From contig CAZTFU010000014.1 of the NCBI GenBank assembly GCA_964612925.1, positions 1-42,613 of the forward strand: a stretch of DNA of 42,613 nucleotides, given 5' to 3'. The notes under the pieces were generated by a model. The model saw nothing but the letters and a program-made list of their open reading frames with translations, made no database searches and was not told the DNA's origin. This stretch comes from Phil1 sp964612925 (GTDB lineage Bacteria > Bacillota > Clostridia > Christensenellales > CAG-138). Shown in pieces: positions 16,169 to 23,815 of this stretch. Within the stretch, counting starts at the first letter, position 1. Every line of letters starts with the position of its first letter. A program made the translations under genes and the position numbers.

Positions 16169-17177
16169 AAATCTTGACCAAATAATTTTCAACAGAAATC
16201 AATTATTGTCCTGTGATGAATTGGTAATCATTTCTGGATATGTTGGTCCGCATCCTATTAGAAAACTGGAATCTCTACCAATAAAGTCAACCGTAATTTA
16301 TGGGATGTATGGTTGTGATGGTATTCAACGAAGCTTACACAGTGCATTAGTTGATGCGGATGCAGAATTGAGCAAAGTAAGCATTTTGTATTCAACTATT
16401 CCCGTTCATGCAAAATGCTATATCTGGAAGTATAAAGGTGAAGTTCGTAGTGCATTGATTGGAAGCGCTAATTTCTCAACTAATGGGTTGACTACTCCGT
16501 TTAAGGAAGTTCTTGCAGACGCAACCGCTGATACTTTTGAACCATTAGATCAGTATATAGATTTAGTTCTTGGTAAAGCCATCTCATGTAATGATGCTAC
16601 AGTATCAGAAAACAAACGCAAAAAACACACGCCAAATGAAGATACCAATCCCATTGTTTATGATAAATATGTCTGCTCAATGCCATTGTTCATCATGGAT
16701 GACGGAAATCCTGTTGTGCCTCCCCAAAGCGGCATAAACTGGGGCTTGGCTAAACTTACAGGGTCTCATGTTAATATTAACGATGCGTATATCAGAATTG
16801 GCAGTGATTTGATCGAGCATTATCCAAATATGTTTCCTAAAAAGCAGGAATGTCCATCGGATGGTGAACAGATTGGTCGTTCTGGACACAGACACAACGA
16901 TAACATTGAAATTCTGTGGGACGATGGAACCACAATGACTGGATTGCTGGAAGGATCTGTCCCTAAAAACATTAACGGGAAAAAGGAATTATATCCAAAG
17001 CAAGTTTCAAGTACTCCATCGAAAGCCGAATTAGGCAAATATCTTAGGAAACGAATGGGCATTAAAGAAGGGCATCGTATTACATATCAAGATTTGCAAA
17101 AATACGGCAGAACCACCATTGATGTATCGTTACAAGGTGATGGAATATATTATTTCGACTTTTCTGTAGATAAGTAG
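16155..17177 (+). CDS. NgoFVII-like PLD-family restriction endonuclease
   Basis: A 340-residue protein whose N-terminal half is a phospholipase-D-like nuclease. The H-x-K motif is at His85-Ala-Lys87 (VHAKCYIW) followed by GSANFSTNG (about 103-111) and an acidic Glu118. This is the arrangement of metal-independent BfiI/NgoFVII-type restriction enzymes. The C-terminal part (from about 170) is likely the DNA-recognition domain, B3-like in the NgoFVII family by recall. One HxK motif per chain implies dimerisation. The start at ATG 16155 lies inside the second methyltransferase gene with GGTGGTGAT upstream. Its place at the end of a methyltransferase pair supports the assignment. Confidence 0.82.
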   Translation: MLFYRNLDQIIFNRNQLLSCDELVIISGYVGPHPIRKLESLPIKSTVIYGMYGCDGIQRSLHSALVDADAELSKVSILYSTIPVHAKCYIWKYKGEVRSALIGSANFSTNGLTTPFKEVLADATADTFEPLDQYIDLVLGKAISCNDATVSENKRKKHTPNEDTNPIVYDKYVCSMPLFIMDDGNPVVPPQSGINWGLAKLTGSHVNINDAYIRIGSDLIEHYPNMFPKKQECPSDGEQIGRSGHRHNDNIEILWDDGTTMTGLLEGSVPKNINGKKELYPKQVSSTPSKAELGKYLRKRMGIKEGHRITYQDLQKYGRTTIDVSLQGDGIYYFDFSVDK

Positions 17178-17187
17178 CCATACTTTC

Positions 17188-17220
17188 CACGGCACTAACC
17201 GTTAAAAAGTTAGTGCCGTG
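17188..17220 (+). terminator. Perfect 12-bp hairpin after the nuclease gene
   Basis: CACGGCACTAAC pairs with GTTAGTGCCGTG around a 9-base loop, 11 bases after the stop. No T tract follows, so it may protect the 3' end or mark the island boundary. The remaining 17221-17388 stretch holds no gene, only short repeats of GAGAGGGCAT. Confidence 0.5.
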
Positions 17221-17388
17221 ATTGGCGCAAGCCGTGACTGAGAGGGCATACAATGCGCATACCTCGACCGAGAGGGCATTCGACCCGCAGTGGGGGCATA
17301 ACTTCATTCACCGGCATGGCGGCATTGCTACGGCTTCTTCTGCGGGAAAAGTGCCAAGATGGGTTTACCTTCCGTGTGCTTTTTTATG

Positions 17389-17417
17389 TTGACAAATTTA
17401 GGCTGAAAGCTTAGACT
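17389..17417 (+). promoter_or_regulatory. metG promoter
   Basis: TTGACA (17389-17394) and TAGACT (17412-17417) lie 17 bases apart, about 50 bases before the metG start. No T-box or S-box riboswitch signature is visible in this leader. Confidence 0.6.
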
Positions 17418-17466
17418 TTTTATATTATGGATCAGAATGCCCTGTATCCAAAAAGGAGAATGAACA

Positions 17467-19491
17467 GTGGAAGCAAAAAAGAAATTCTACATTACAACAC
17501 CTATCTACTATCCAAGTGCAAAACTGCACATAGGCCATGCGTATTGCACCGTGGCTACGGACGTTATCGCACGGTATAAGCGAATGCAGGGCTATGACGT
17601 TATGTTCCTTACAGGCACGGACGAACACGGCCAGAAAATAGAAGAAAAGGCGAAGGCTGCAGGGGTCAGCGAGCAGCAGTTCGTTGATGATATAGTGCTT
17701 GGCAAGGGCGGCGTTAAGGACCTTTGGAATCTGATGAACATTTCAAACGACCGCTTTATTCGCACGACGGACGATTATCATGTTGCCGCCATACAGAAGA
17801 TATTCAAAAAGATGTATGAAAACGGCGATATCTATAAGGGCAAGTACAAGGGCAAATACTGCACCCCCTGCGAAAGTTTTTGGACGGAAAGCCAGCTTGT
17901 TGACGGCAAATGCCCCGACTGCGGCCGCGAGGTAAAGGATGCGGAGGAGGAAGCATATTTCTTCCGCCTTTCAAAGTATGCAGAGCCCGTAAGAAAACTG
18001 TTACTTGAGGGCAATTTTCTTGAACCCGCAAGCAGGGTGAACGAAATGGTCAAAAACTTTATAGACCCCGGCCTTGAGGATCTTTGCGTAAGCCGCACAA
18101 GCTTTACATGGGGCGTGCCTGTTGATTTTGACCCGGGTCACGTTGTGTACGTTTGGGTGGATGCACTGTTTAATTATTGCACGGCACTCGGCTTTTTGAA
18201 CGACAAGTACCCCGATTCCGACTATGAAGCGTTCTGGCCGGCGGATGTACACATGGTCGGCAAGGAGATAGTGCGTTTCCATTCGATAATATGGCCCGCA
18301 ATGCTTATGAGCATGAACATGCCACTGCCAAAGAAAGTATTCGGCCACGGCTGGTTGCTGCTTGGCGGCGGTAAAATGAGCAAGTCCAAGGGCAACATTG
18401 TTGACCCGTACATACTTTCCGAACGTTTTGGCGTGGATGCACTGCGCTTCTACCTCATGCGCGAATTCCCGCTCGGCTCGGACGGCAATTTCTCAAATGA
18501 GCTGCTTATTTCCCGCATAAATTCGGAACTTGCCAACGACTTGGGCAACCTGCTTTCACGCTCCGTTGCAATGGTTGAAAAATACTTTGGCGGTACTATA
18601 CCCGCCGAGCGCAAGGTCGACCCCATGGACGACGAGCTTGTCGAAATGGCCAAGGGGCTGAGGGATAAATACGAACAGCTTATGGACAACTTCGGCACGC
18701 AGGATGCACTGTGTGAGGTGTTCCGTGTGATATCCCGCGCCAACAAGTATATTGACGAAACCGCGCCGTGGGTGCTTGCAAAGGATATGGAAGCAAACGG
18801 AGCGCGCCTTGCGGCTGTCATGTATAACCTTATTGAAACACTGCGCATAGCGATGACGCTGCTTACCCCCTTCATGCCCGACAGCATGGAAAAGGGCTTT
18901 GAACAGATCAGCGCATCTAAGGAGGAGCGCACTTGGGAAGCGGCCGCCGTGTGGGGCAAACTGCAAAACGTTACCGTACATAAGGGCGAAGCTCTTTTCC
19001 CGCGCATAGATATGAAGAAGGAGCTCGAGGCACTGGAAAAGCTTGAACATCCCGCGGAGACTGCCAAGACCGAAAAGAAGGAAGAAAAATCCGCCGCAAA
19101 GGCCGAGAAGAAGGAAGTCAAGGCCGAAGAAAAGGCCGCAGAGGACGAATACATATCCTTTGATGATTTTGAAAAGGTAAAGCTGCGCGTTGCGGTTGTA
19201 AAGAACTGCGAATTTGTGCCAAAGAGCGAAAAACTGCTTAAATTCACGCTTGATATGGGCAGCAATGAAGAACGCACCATACTTTCGGGTATACGCAAAT
19301 GGTATCCCGATCCCGAGGCACTTATAGGCAAGCGCGTAATAGCGTGTACAAACCTTAAACCGCGTAAAATGGTCGGCATAATGAGCGAGGGTATGCTGCT
19401 TAGCGCATTCACGCCCACGGCCGATGGAGGGGAAGAACTCAGACTCCTTTCGACCGAGGATATTATGCCCGGCGGCAGCGAGGTAGGTTAA
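17467..19491 (+). CDS. metG: Methionyl-tRNA synthetase
   Basis: Charges tRNA-Met with methionine in the cytosol. The 674-residue class I enzyme begins FYITTPIYYPSAKLHIGHAY (HIGH-like LHIGHA). A zinc knuckle CTPCESFW...CPDC lies near residues 136-157, and the KMSKS loop is in GGGKMSKSKGN near 300. After an Ala/Lys/Glu-rich linker (about 535-565) comes the C-terminal OB-fold tRNA-binding domain (DFEKVKLRVAVV to MSEGMLLSA), which also makes the enzyme dimeric. Translation starts at GTG after AAAAAGGAG. It heads a run of tightly packed genes: GNAT (1-base overlap), then tatD. Confidence 0.97.
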   Translation: MEAKKKFYITTPIYYPSAKLHIGHAYCTVATDVIARYKRMQGYDVMFLTGTDEHGQKIEEKAKAAGVSEQQFVDDIVLGKGGVKDLWNLMNISNDRFIRTTDDYHVAAIQKIFKKMYENGDIYKGKYKGKYCTPCESFWTESQLVDGKCPDCGREVKDAEEEAYFFRLSKYAEPVRKLLLEGNFLEPASRVNEMVKNFIDPGLEDLCVSRTSFTWGVPVDFDPGHVVYVWVDALFNYCTALGFLNDKYPDSDYEAFWPADVHMVGKEIVRFHSIIWPAMLMSMNMPLPKKVFGHGWLLLGGGKMSKSKGNIVDPYILSERFGVDALRFYLMREFPLGSDGNFSNELLISRINSELANDLGNLLSRSVAMVEKYFGGTIPAERKVDPMDDELVEMAKGLRDKYEQLMDNFGTQDALCEVFRVISRANKYIDETAPWVLAKDMEANGARLAAVMYNLIETLRIAMTLLTPFMPDSMEKGFEQISASKEERTWEAAAVWGKLQNVTVHKGEALFPRIDMKKELEALEKLEHPAETAKTEKKEEKSAAKAEKKEVKAEEKAAEDEYISFDDFEKVKLRVAVVKNCEFVPKSEKLLKFTLDMGSNEERTILSGIRKWYPDPEALIGKRVIACTNLKPRKMVGIMSEGMLLSAFTPTADGGEELRLLSTEDIMPGGSEVG

Positions 19492-20021
19492 TGGAGCTTG
19501 TTCCGCTTAAAAACGGAAAATGGCTTACCGTGCGAACCGCAGAGCCTGACGATGCGGCGGCCATACTGCGCCTTGCGCGGCAGGTTGGTGAGGAAACGGA
19601 TTTTTTGCGCATAGGCAGCTACGGCTTTGGCTATAATGAAGAAATTCAGCGCGAGGCCGTGGCATGTATGCTTGCCGATGAAAAAAGCCTTATGGCACTT
19701 GGCTTGGTTGACGGCGAACCGATAGGCTTTTTCAAAGTGGACAGGGAGACAGGCGGCAGAGTGGATCAAAATGCAACGCTCGGCCTTGCGATAGTAAAGG
19801 ATTCGTGGCACCTTGGCATAGGGGCGATATTCATGGTGGTTGCGCTTGATTTTGCGACAACGGTCGGATATCACAAGATAAGCCTTGATGTAAGGGCGGA
19901 TAACGAGCGCGCAATACGGCTTTACAAGCGGTTTGGGTTTTATGAATGCGGACTGCGCAAGGAACACGTGCTTGTAAACGACAAATATTACGATGAAATG
20001 ATAATGGAGAAGCTGCTATGA
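19491..20021 (+). CDS. GNAT-family N-acetyltransferase
   Basis: A 176-residue acetyl-CoA-dependent acetyltransferase of unknown substrate. The core runs from LTVRTAEPDDAAAILRLARQ. The strand-4/acetyl-CoA loop region is TLGLAIVKDSWHLGIGAIFM (GIGA in place of the classic RGxGxG arginine loop). The closing part is ISLDVRADNERAIRLYKRFG, then FYECGLRKE, which is typical of RimJ/RimL- or PhnO-like enzymes. The start overlaps the metG stop by one base and the 3' end overlaps tatD by four (ATGA), so it is translationally coupled to both. The cellular target may be a protein N-terminus or a small amine. Confidence 0.88.
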   Translation: MELVPLKNGKWLTVRTAEPDDAAAILRLARQVGEETDFLRIGSYGFGYNEEIQREAVACMLADEKSLMALGLVDGEPIGFFKVDRETGGRVDQNATLGLAIVKDSWHLGIGAIFMVVALDFATTVGYHKISLDVRADNERAIRLYKRFGFYECGLRKEHVLVNDKYYDEMIMEKLL

Positions 20022-20785
20022 GGTTTTTTGACACTCATGCGCATCTTAATGACGAAAGCTTTGATACCGACAGGGCAGCACTTATAGAGGGGCTGCCCTC
20101 TTTCGGAGCGGATACGGTGCTTGACGTTGCGTGCGCACTTGGGGATTTTGAAAAAACGCTTGCCATAACGCATAATTATTCATTCGTGTACGGCGCATAC
20201 GGCATACACCCGCATTATGCTTCCGCTCCGGGTGAAAACTGGGAAAACAGACTTATCGAGGTACTGCAAGACGAAAAGGCGGTGTGCCTTGGCGAAATAG
20301 GGCTTGATTACCACTATGACCTTTCCGAAAAAGCGGATCAAAAGGAACTGTTTGATCGCCAATTAAAACTGGCGCACGAGCTTAAACTGCCTGTTTCACT
20401 GCATATAAGGGAGGCATTTGGCGATGCCATGGCAATCCTTCGTGCGAATAGGGACGGTCTGTGCGGCGTTATGCATTGCTTCAGCGGCAGCGTTGAAACG
20501 GCGCGTGAGTGCTTGGATATGGGATTGTACATAGCACTTGGCGGGGCGGTAACGTTCAAAAATGCCGTAAAATCGCTTGATGTGGCAAAATATGTGCCGA
20601 GTGACAGGCTGTTGCTTGAAACGGACTGCCCGTATATGACCCCCGTTCCGCACCGCGGCAAGCGCAATGACCCATCTTTTGTACCGCTTATAGCCATGCG
20701 CATAGCCGAGGTACGCGGCGAGGATGCGGAAACACTTGCCCTAACCTGCCTTGAAAACGGAAAGAGATTGTTTGGCATATCATAA
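20018..20785 (+). CDS. tatD: TatD-family metal-dependent deoxyribonuclease
   Basis: A 255-residue TIM-barrel hydrolase with DNase/exonuclease activity in characterised relatives. Metal ligands are visible in FFDTHAHLND (HxH), GEIGLDYHYD (Glu), VSLHIREAF (His), MHCFSGS (His) and LLLETDCPYMTP (Asp). The usual conserved HRGKRNDP segment is present. In many Firmicutes tatD follows metG, as it nearly does here with one GNAT gene between. The start ATG overlaps the previous stop. Confidence 0.95.
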   Translation: MRFFDTHAHLNDESFDTDRAALIEGLPSFGADTVLDVACALGDFEKTLAITHNYSFVYGAYGIHPHYASAPGENWENRLIEVLQDEKAVCLGEIGLDYHYDLSEKADQKELFDRQLKLAHELKLPVSLHIREAFGDAMAILRANRDGLCGVMHCFSGSVETARECLDMGLYIALGGAVTFKNAVKSLDVAKYVPSDRLLLETDCPYMTPVPHRGKRNDPSFVPLIAMRIAEVRGEDAETLALTCLENGKRLFGIS

Positions 20786-20814
20786 ATTCGCCGTGCGCGA
20801 AATAATAATATGCC

Positions 20815-21549
20815 ATGAAGCGTGCATTTGAAATTATAAAAGCCCTTGGCGGCATAAAACGGGCGGCGATGTTTGCACTTGTGTCGGGCATTATCGCGGC
20901 GGCTATAGTTGCGGCCAATGCGATTCCCGCAGTGCAGACATCGACCGTGAATGAGTTTGGGCCCGTGATAGCACTTACGTTTGATGACGGCCCGTATACA
21001 GGCGTTACGGGGCACATATTGGACGTGCTTGAGGAAAACAAAGTGTGTGCTACGTTTTTTGTGCTCGGCAGCCGCATTGAGGGTCGTGAAGAATTGCTTG
21101 AAAGAATGGAGGAGCTTAACTGCGAGGTGGGCAACCATTCATTCAGCCATTCAGACCTTACGCGGCTGAGCCGTGCGGACTGCCAAACAGAGCTTGAAAG
21201 CACAGATAACGAGATACGGCGCGTGCTCGGCCACGGTGCGGCGGTGGTACGGCCGCCTTACGGAAGCTATAATAAAAGCGTGCTTACTGTGGCGAACAGG
21301 CCGCTTGTGCTTTGGACGGTGGATACAAACGACTGGCGGGGCATGGATGCCGAGGAAATTGCCGATTGCGTTATCGAACAGGCCAAAGAGGGCAGTGTTA
21401 TATTGATGCACGACCAGCAGAGCCAAACGGCGGATGCCATGGAGAGAATCATTCCCGAGCTTATAGAAGAAGGGTTCCGCTTTGTCACGGTATCCGAGCT
21501 TATAGAGATAACAAACGGAAACTGCAAGGGCATAAAACTGCCCGAATAA
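20815..21549 (+). CDS. Polysaccharide deacetylase (NodB domain), membrane-anchored
   Basis: A 244-residue carbohydrate esterase 4 protein that removes acetyl groups from a cell-surface polymer, probably peptidoglycan. An N-terminal signal anchor spans about residues 18-36 (MFALVSGIIAAAIVAANAI). The catalytic domain has TFDDGPYTG (catalytic and metal-binding Asp), HSFSHSDLT (two metal His), RPPYGSYNK, LWTVDTNDW and VILMHDQ. All five family motifs are intact. It follows tatD by 29 bases and may be part of the same transcript. Similar proteins in spore formers include sporulation deacetylases, but the role is not fixed by context. Confidence 0.93.
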   Translation: MKRAFEIIKALGGIKRAAMFALVSGIIAAAIVAANAIPAVQTSTVNEFGPVIALTFDDGPYTGVTGHILDVLEENKVCATFFVLGSRIEGREELLERMEELNCEVGNHSFSHSDLTRLSRADCQTELESTDNEIRRVLGHGAAVVRPPYGSYNKSVLTVANRPLVLWTVDTNDWRGMDAEEIADCVIEQAKEGSVILMHDQQSQTADAMERIIPELIEEGFRFVTVSELIEITNGNCKGIKLPE

Positions 21550-21572
21550 ATATTCACAAAGGAGAAGAAAAA

Positions 21573-22142
21573 ATGGCAAAGGTAACTATGGAACAGGCCG
21601 AAAGGCTGATAAACAAGAACGTGACGGAACAGCATCTTTTCACGCATGCACGAGCGGTCAGCGCGGCCATGGGTGCAATGGCAGAGCATTTCGGTGAGGA
21701 TAAGACCCATTGGGAAGCAATAGGCTACCTGCATGATGTGGATTATGAAAAGTTCCCCGAAGAACACCTTAGCCACACAAGAGAGCTGCTTGAGGACGAG
21801 GATATAGACGAGACGGACATTCGCGCCATACTTTCCCACGGCTACGGTCTTTGTTCGGACGTTAAGCCCGAAACAAATATGGAAAAGAGCCTTTTCACCG
21901 TGGATGAGCTTACGGGCATAGTGCAGGCGGCATCGCTAATGCGGCCGACGGGGATAAGCGACCTTGAGGTGAAAAGCCTGAAAAAGAAATACAAGGATAA
22001 AAAATTTGCCGCAAAGTGCAGTAGAGACGTGATAGACAGCGGCTGTGCCATGCTCAATATGAATATAGAGGACGTTATGGCGATAGTTATTCGCGGTATG
22101 CAGGCCTACGACGAGGAACTTGGCATAGGGCCCAAGGAATAA
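21573..22142 (+). CDS. HD-domain phosphohydrolase-like protein
   Basis: A 189-residue protein with the metal-binding layout of HD hydrolases: His in LFTHARAVSAAMGAMAEHF, the HD doublet in AIGYLHDVDYEKFP, and a later His in EEHLSHT and ILSHGYG. Stand-alone HD proteins of this size in Clostridia are usually annotated as predicted hydrolases or HDIG-type proteins. The substrate (nucleotide or other phosphoester) is unknown. AAAGGAG precedes ATG 21573, and a longer upstream reading frame is rejected. A terminator follows. Confidence 0.88.
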   Translation: MAKVTMEQAERLINKNVTEQHLFTHARAVSAAMGAMAEHFGEDKTHWEAIGYLHDVDYEKFPEEHLSHTRELLEDEDIDETDIRAILSHGYGLCSDVKPETNMEKSLFTVDELTGIVQAASLMRPTGISDLEVKSLKKKYKDKKFAAKCSRDVIDSGCAMLNMNIEDVMAIVIRGMQAYDEELGIGPKE

Positions 22143-22159
22143 GCATAACGTGAATTTTT

Positions 22160-22194
22160 GGGCGGGTGTGTAACGGCATCCGCCCGAATTTTAT
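22160..22194 (+). terminator. Rho-independent terminator
   Basis: GGGCGG pairs with CCGCCC across a loop, followed by GAATTTTAT. It ends the metG-to-HD gene run. From 22195 to 22400 no gene is supported. Confidence 0.7.
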
Positions 22195-22407
22195 ATACAT
22201 ATATACAATGAAAACGGCATACATCCCGATGTGAAAAAACTTAATGTTTATGAATGCCTAATTTATGAACAAATTATGAATTTTATCCTTGCGAATTCAT
22301 GGCGGATTCAAACGCAAAGCGAATTTTTGCCAGATTACCTAAACTTTTGGGCATGGAAGCATATATTTTGGCTTTATTCATCGGCTTATAACACACGCTC
22401 GGTAACA

Positions 22408-22437
22408 TTGACATCTGCAATAATGCTTTTGTATAAT
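22408..22437 (+). promoter_or_regulatory. Near-consensus promoter for the small secreted proteins
   Basis: TTGACA (22408-22413) and TATAAT (22432-22437) with an 18-base spacer. The ~130-base untranslated leader contains a GGGGTT/AACCCC hairpin (about 22499-22518) before the start at 22567. Confidence 0.65.
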
Positions 22438-22566
22438 TATGGTAACACCGCGGGAAGGAGGGCGAGTCCGTTGCAGATGTAATATCATGGGTTATTTTTG
22501 GGGTTCCCATAAACCCCGGAGGGAAATGTAACACAAACGGTATTTCAAAAAAGAAAGGACAAAGTT

Positions 22567-22863
22567 ATGAACAAAAAGATCTGTATTGTTTTGTGCATGG
22601 TGATGCTTATTGCGGCCCTATCAACCGCATCGTTTGCCCGCAAGGAAAGCTGTTCTTACTGTGGAGCGGACATGGTATGTTATGACGTATCTACTGAATA
22701 TGTAGTCAGAGATTATACGGCAGTTTGCTTGAAGTATTCAAACAGATTGGATGCTATGCGCGTTTGGGGAACTGATTATTTCTATCATTGCTCAAGCCCT
22801 TCGTGCGGACTTGAAAAGTTCGTTAATACGAAAACTCGTACTGAACGTGAGTGCAACCACTGA
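22567..22863 (+). CDS. Small secreted cysteine-containing protein
   Basis: A 98-residue protein of unknown function. A signal peptide (MNKKICIVLCMVMLIAALST, cleaved near AxxFA) leads to a mature ~73-residue region. That region has CSYCGAD (a CxxC pair) and further cysteines in VCLKY, YHCSSPSCG and RECNH, seven mature cysteines in all. The stretch CLKYSNRLDAMR, then DYFYH and ending TRTERECNH, is shared with the lipoprotein encoded next. GAAAGGA precedes the ATG. A metal- or disulfide-stabilised mini-domain is plausible but unproven. Confidence 0.75.
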   Translation: MNKKICIVLCMVMLIAALSTASFARKESCSYCGADMVCYDVSTEYVVRDYTAVCLKYSNRLDAMRVWGTDYFYHCSSPSCGLEKFVNTKTRTERECNH

Positions 22864-22866
22864 CGG

Positions 22867-22943
22867 GTTTAGTGTGTAAAGTTGTAACAAACCGAATATC
22901 GCAAGGGGCATTGCCCCTTGCGGTATACAACTCACTAAAATAT
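22867..22943. other. Nested inverted repeat between the two secreted-protein genes
   Basis: CGCAAGGGGC and GCCCCTTGCG (22900-22922) form a perfect hairpin with a 3-base loop. Outside it, TTTAGTG...GTTGTA on the left is matched by TACAACTCACTAAA on the right, giving a longer stem. No T tract follows, so it is more likely a processing, stability or repeat element than a terminator. Confidence 0.6.
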
Positions 22944-22959
22944 TGAAAGGAGTTACCTT

Positions 22960-23574
22960 ATGAGAGTTTATATAAAAAGGCTGATATGTATGGCCTGTGC
23001 CGCTCTGCTTATGCTCTCCCTTTGCGCGTGTTCCGTAAATACTGAACCCGATGTGACTGACGAACTCCCTCAGCAGGAGGATACCACGCCAACCCCGACC
23101 GAAACACCTGCCGTAACACCCTTTGAAACCGTTGAAGAAAGCTACACGATAACCGCAAGCGATGAGTGTTTGGATGATTATATAGATAGTTGTTCTGTAT
23201 ATAAAGACAGATACGACGCAATGCGTAACCACAATGTTGATTATACATTCACTCACACGTTCCCGACAGGTGAGGTGGAAACCGAAGTTAAAACCGTAAC
23301 TTTGCGTACCGAACGCTCTTGTGACCACGTTTGGAAGGAAGAAGGCGGTTATGTGTTTGACAGCCACGAGGATGGCGAGATATATGCCCTACCCGAATAT
23401 GAAGCCGAGTGCCAAATAGAGGAAGGCTCAGTTGACACAATGGTTGATTATGTATACGACCGCGTGTATTATTACACCGACTCGGAAGGTCAACAGCAAA
23501 CCATAACGCAGACCATACACACGGAAACCGTGCGCACCTGCACGCACCTGCCGCAGGTAACGGATGCGGAGTAA
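22960..23574 (+). CDS. Putative lipoprotein with repeated Cys/His module
   Basis: A 204-residue surface lipoprotein of unknown function. The signal sequence ends in the lipobox LCAC (Cys at about 24), followed by a Thr/Pro/Glu linker (TTPTPTETPAVTPF). One module at about 70-121 has DSCSVYKDRYDAMRNHNVDY and ends TLRTERSCDH. A second, shorter one ends TIHTETVRTCTH near the C-terminus. The first module aligns with the protein encoded upstream. AAAGGAG precedes the ATG. Shared modules and adjacency suggest related roles in the cell envelope. Confidence 0.78.
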   Translation: MRVYIKRLICMACAALLMLSLCACSVNTEPDVTDELPQQEDTTPTPTETPAVTPFETVEESYTITASDECLDDYIDSCSVYKDRYDAMRNHNVDYTFTHTFPTGEVETEVKTVTLRTERSCDHVWKEEGGYVFDSHEDGEIYALPEYEAECQIEEGSVDTMVDYVYDRVYYYTDSEGQQQTITQTIHTETVRTCTHLPQVTDAE

Positions 23575-23644
23575 GGAGGGCTTTATTATCAAAGTCAAAA
23601 AAGCAACTCTGCTTGTGCAGCAGCCTGTCGAGAATGTGGGGTTG

Positions 23645-23810
23645 TTAAGGGGCTACGGCCCCTTAATTTGATTCCGGCTTTGACGACATGCGCGCCAAAA
23701 CGGATGAAAACCTATTGGTTTTCGTACGTTGCGAGTTTTGCCGCCCGGGAACGAACGTGAGAGGCAAAACTCGAGAAAACTCGAAAAAGTGGCAAATTGC
23801 CACTTTTTCG
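23645..23810 (-). repeat. Structured 3' repeat element, copy 2
   Basis: An inverted copy of the element at 8213-8394, read on the minus strand and starting 5 bases after the trpS stop. It contains the same palindrome (23782-23810), then a long stem whose arms are 23765-23773 and 23732-23740. The GAAAACC/GGTTTTC hairpin, a TTTGGCG/CGTCAAA hairpin and a terminal TTAAGGGGC/GCCCCTTAA stem (23645-23666) follow. The long-stem arms differ from copy 1 but still pair. The palindrome with its T tract likely terminates trpS transcription. Confidence 0.85.
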
Positions 23811-23815
23811 ACATT

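Noticed and set aside
17221..17388. Possible riboswitch or T-box before metG, with repeated GAGAGGGCAT.
   Set aside because: No T-box or S-box core motif was found, and a good promoter lies downstream of the stretch. It may be boundary debris of the RM island.
18450..19418. Long minus-strand frame opposite metG.
   Set aside because: Ser-rich, shadow of a clear metG coding sequence with no ribosome site or homology signal. The same reasoning applies to frames opposite gap, radA, trpS and the kinases.
22441..22470. GGTAACACCGCGGG resembles a T-box antiterminator sequence upstream of the small secreted gene.
   Set aside because: It departs from the GGTGGNACCGCG consensus, lies just after the -10 of a promoter with no room for stem I, and the downstream gene is not an amino-acid gene.
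22231..22482. 83-codon plus-strand frame before the secreted-protein gene.
   Set aside because: It overlaps the promoter of the next gene, lacks a ribosome site and has no recognisable protein features.
23586..23668. Short frame after GGAGG beginning with ATT ATC AAA GTC downstream of the lipoprotein.
   Set aside because: It lacks a normal start codon and runs into the repeat element, so there is no support for translation.
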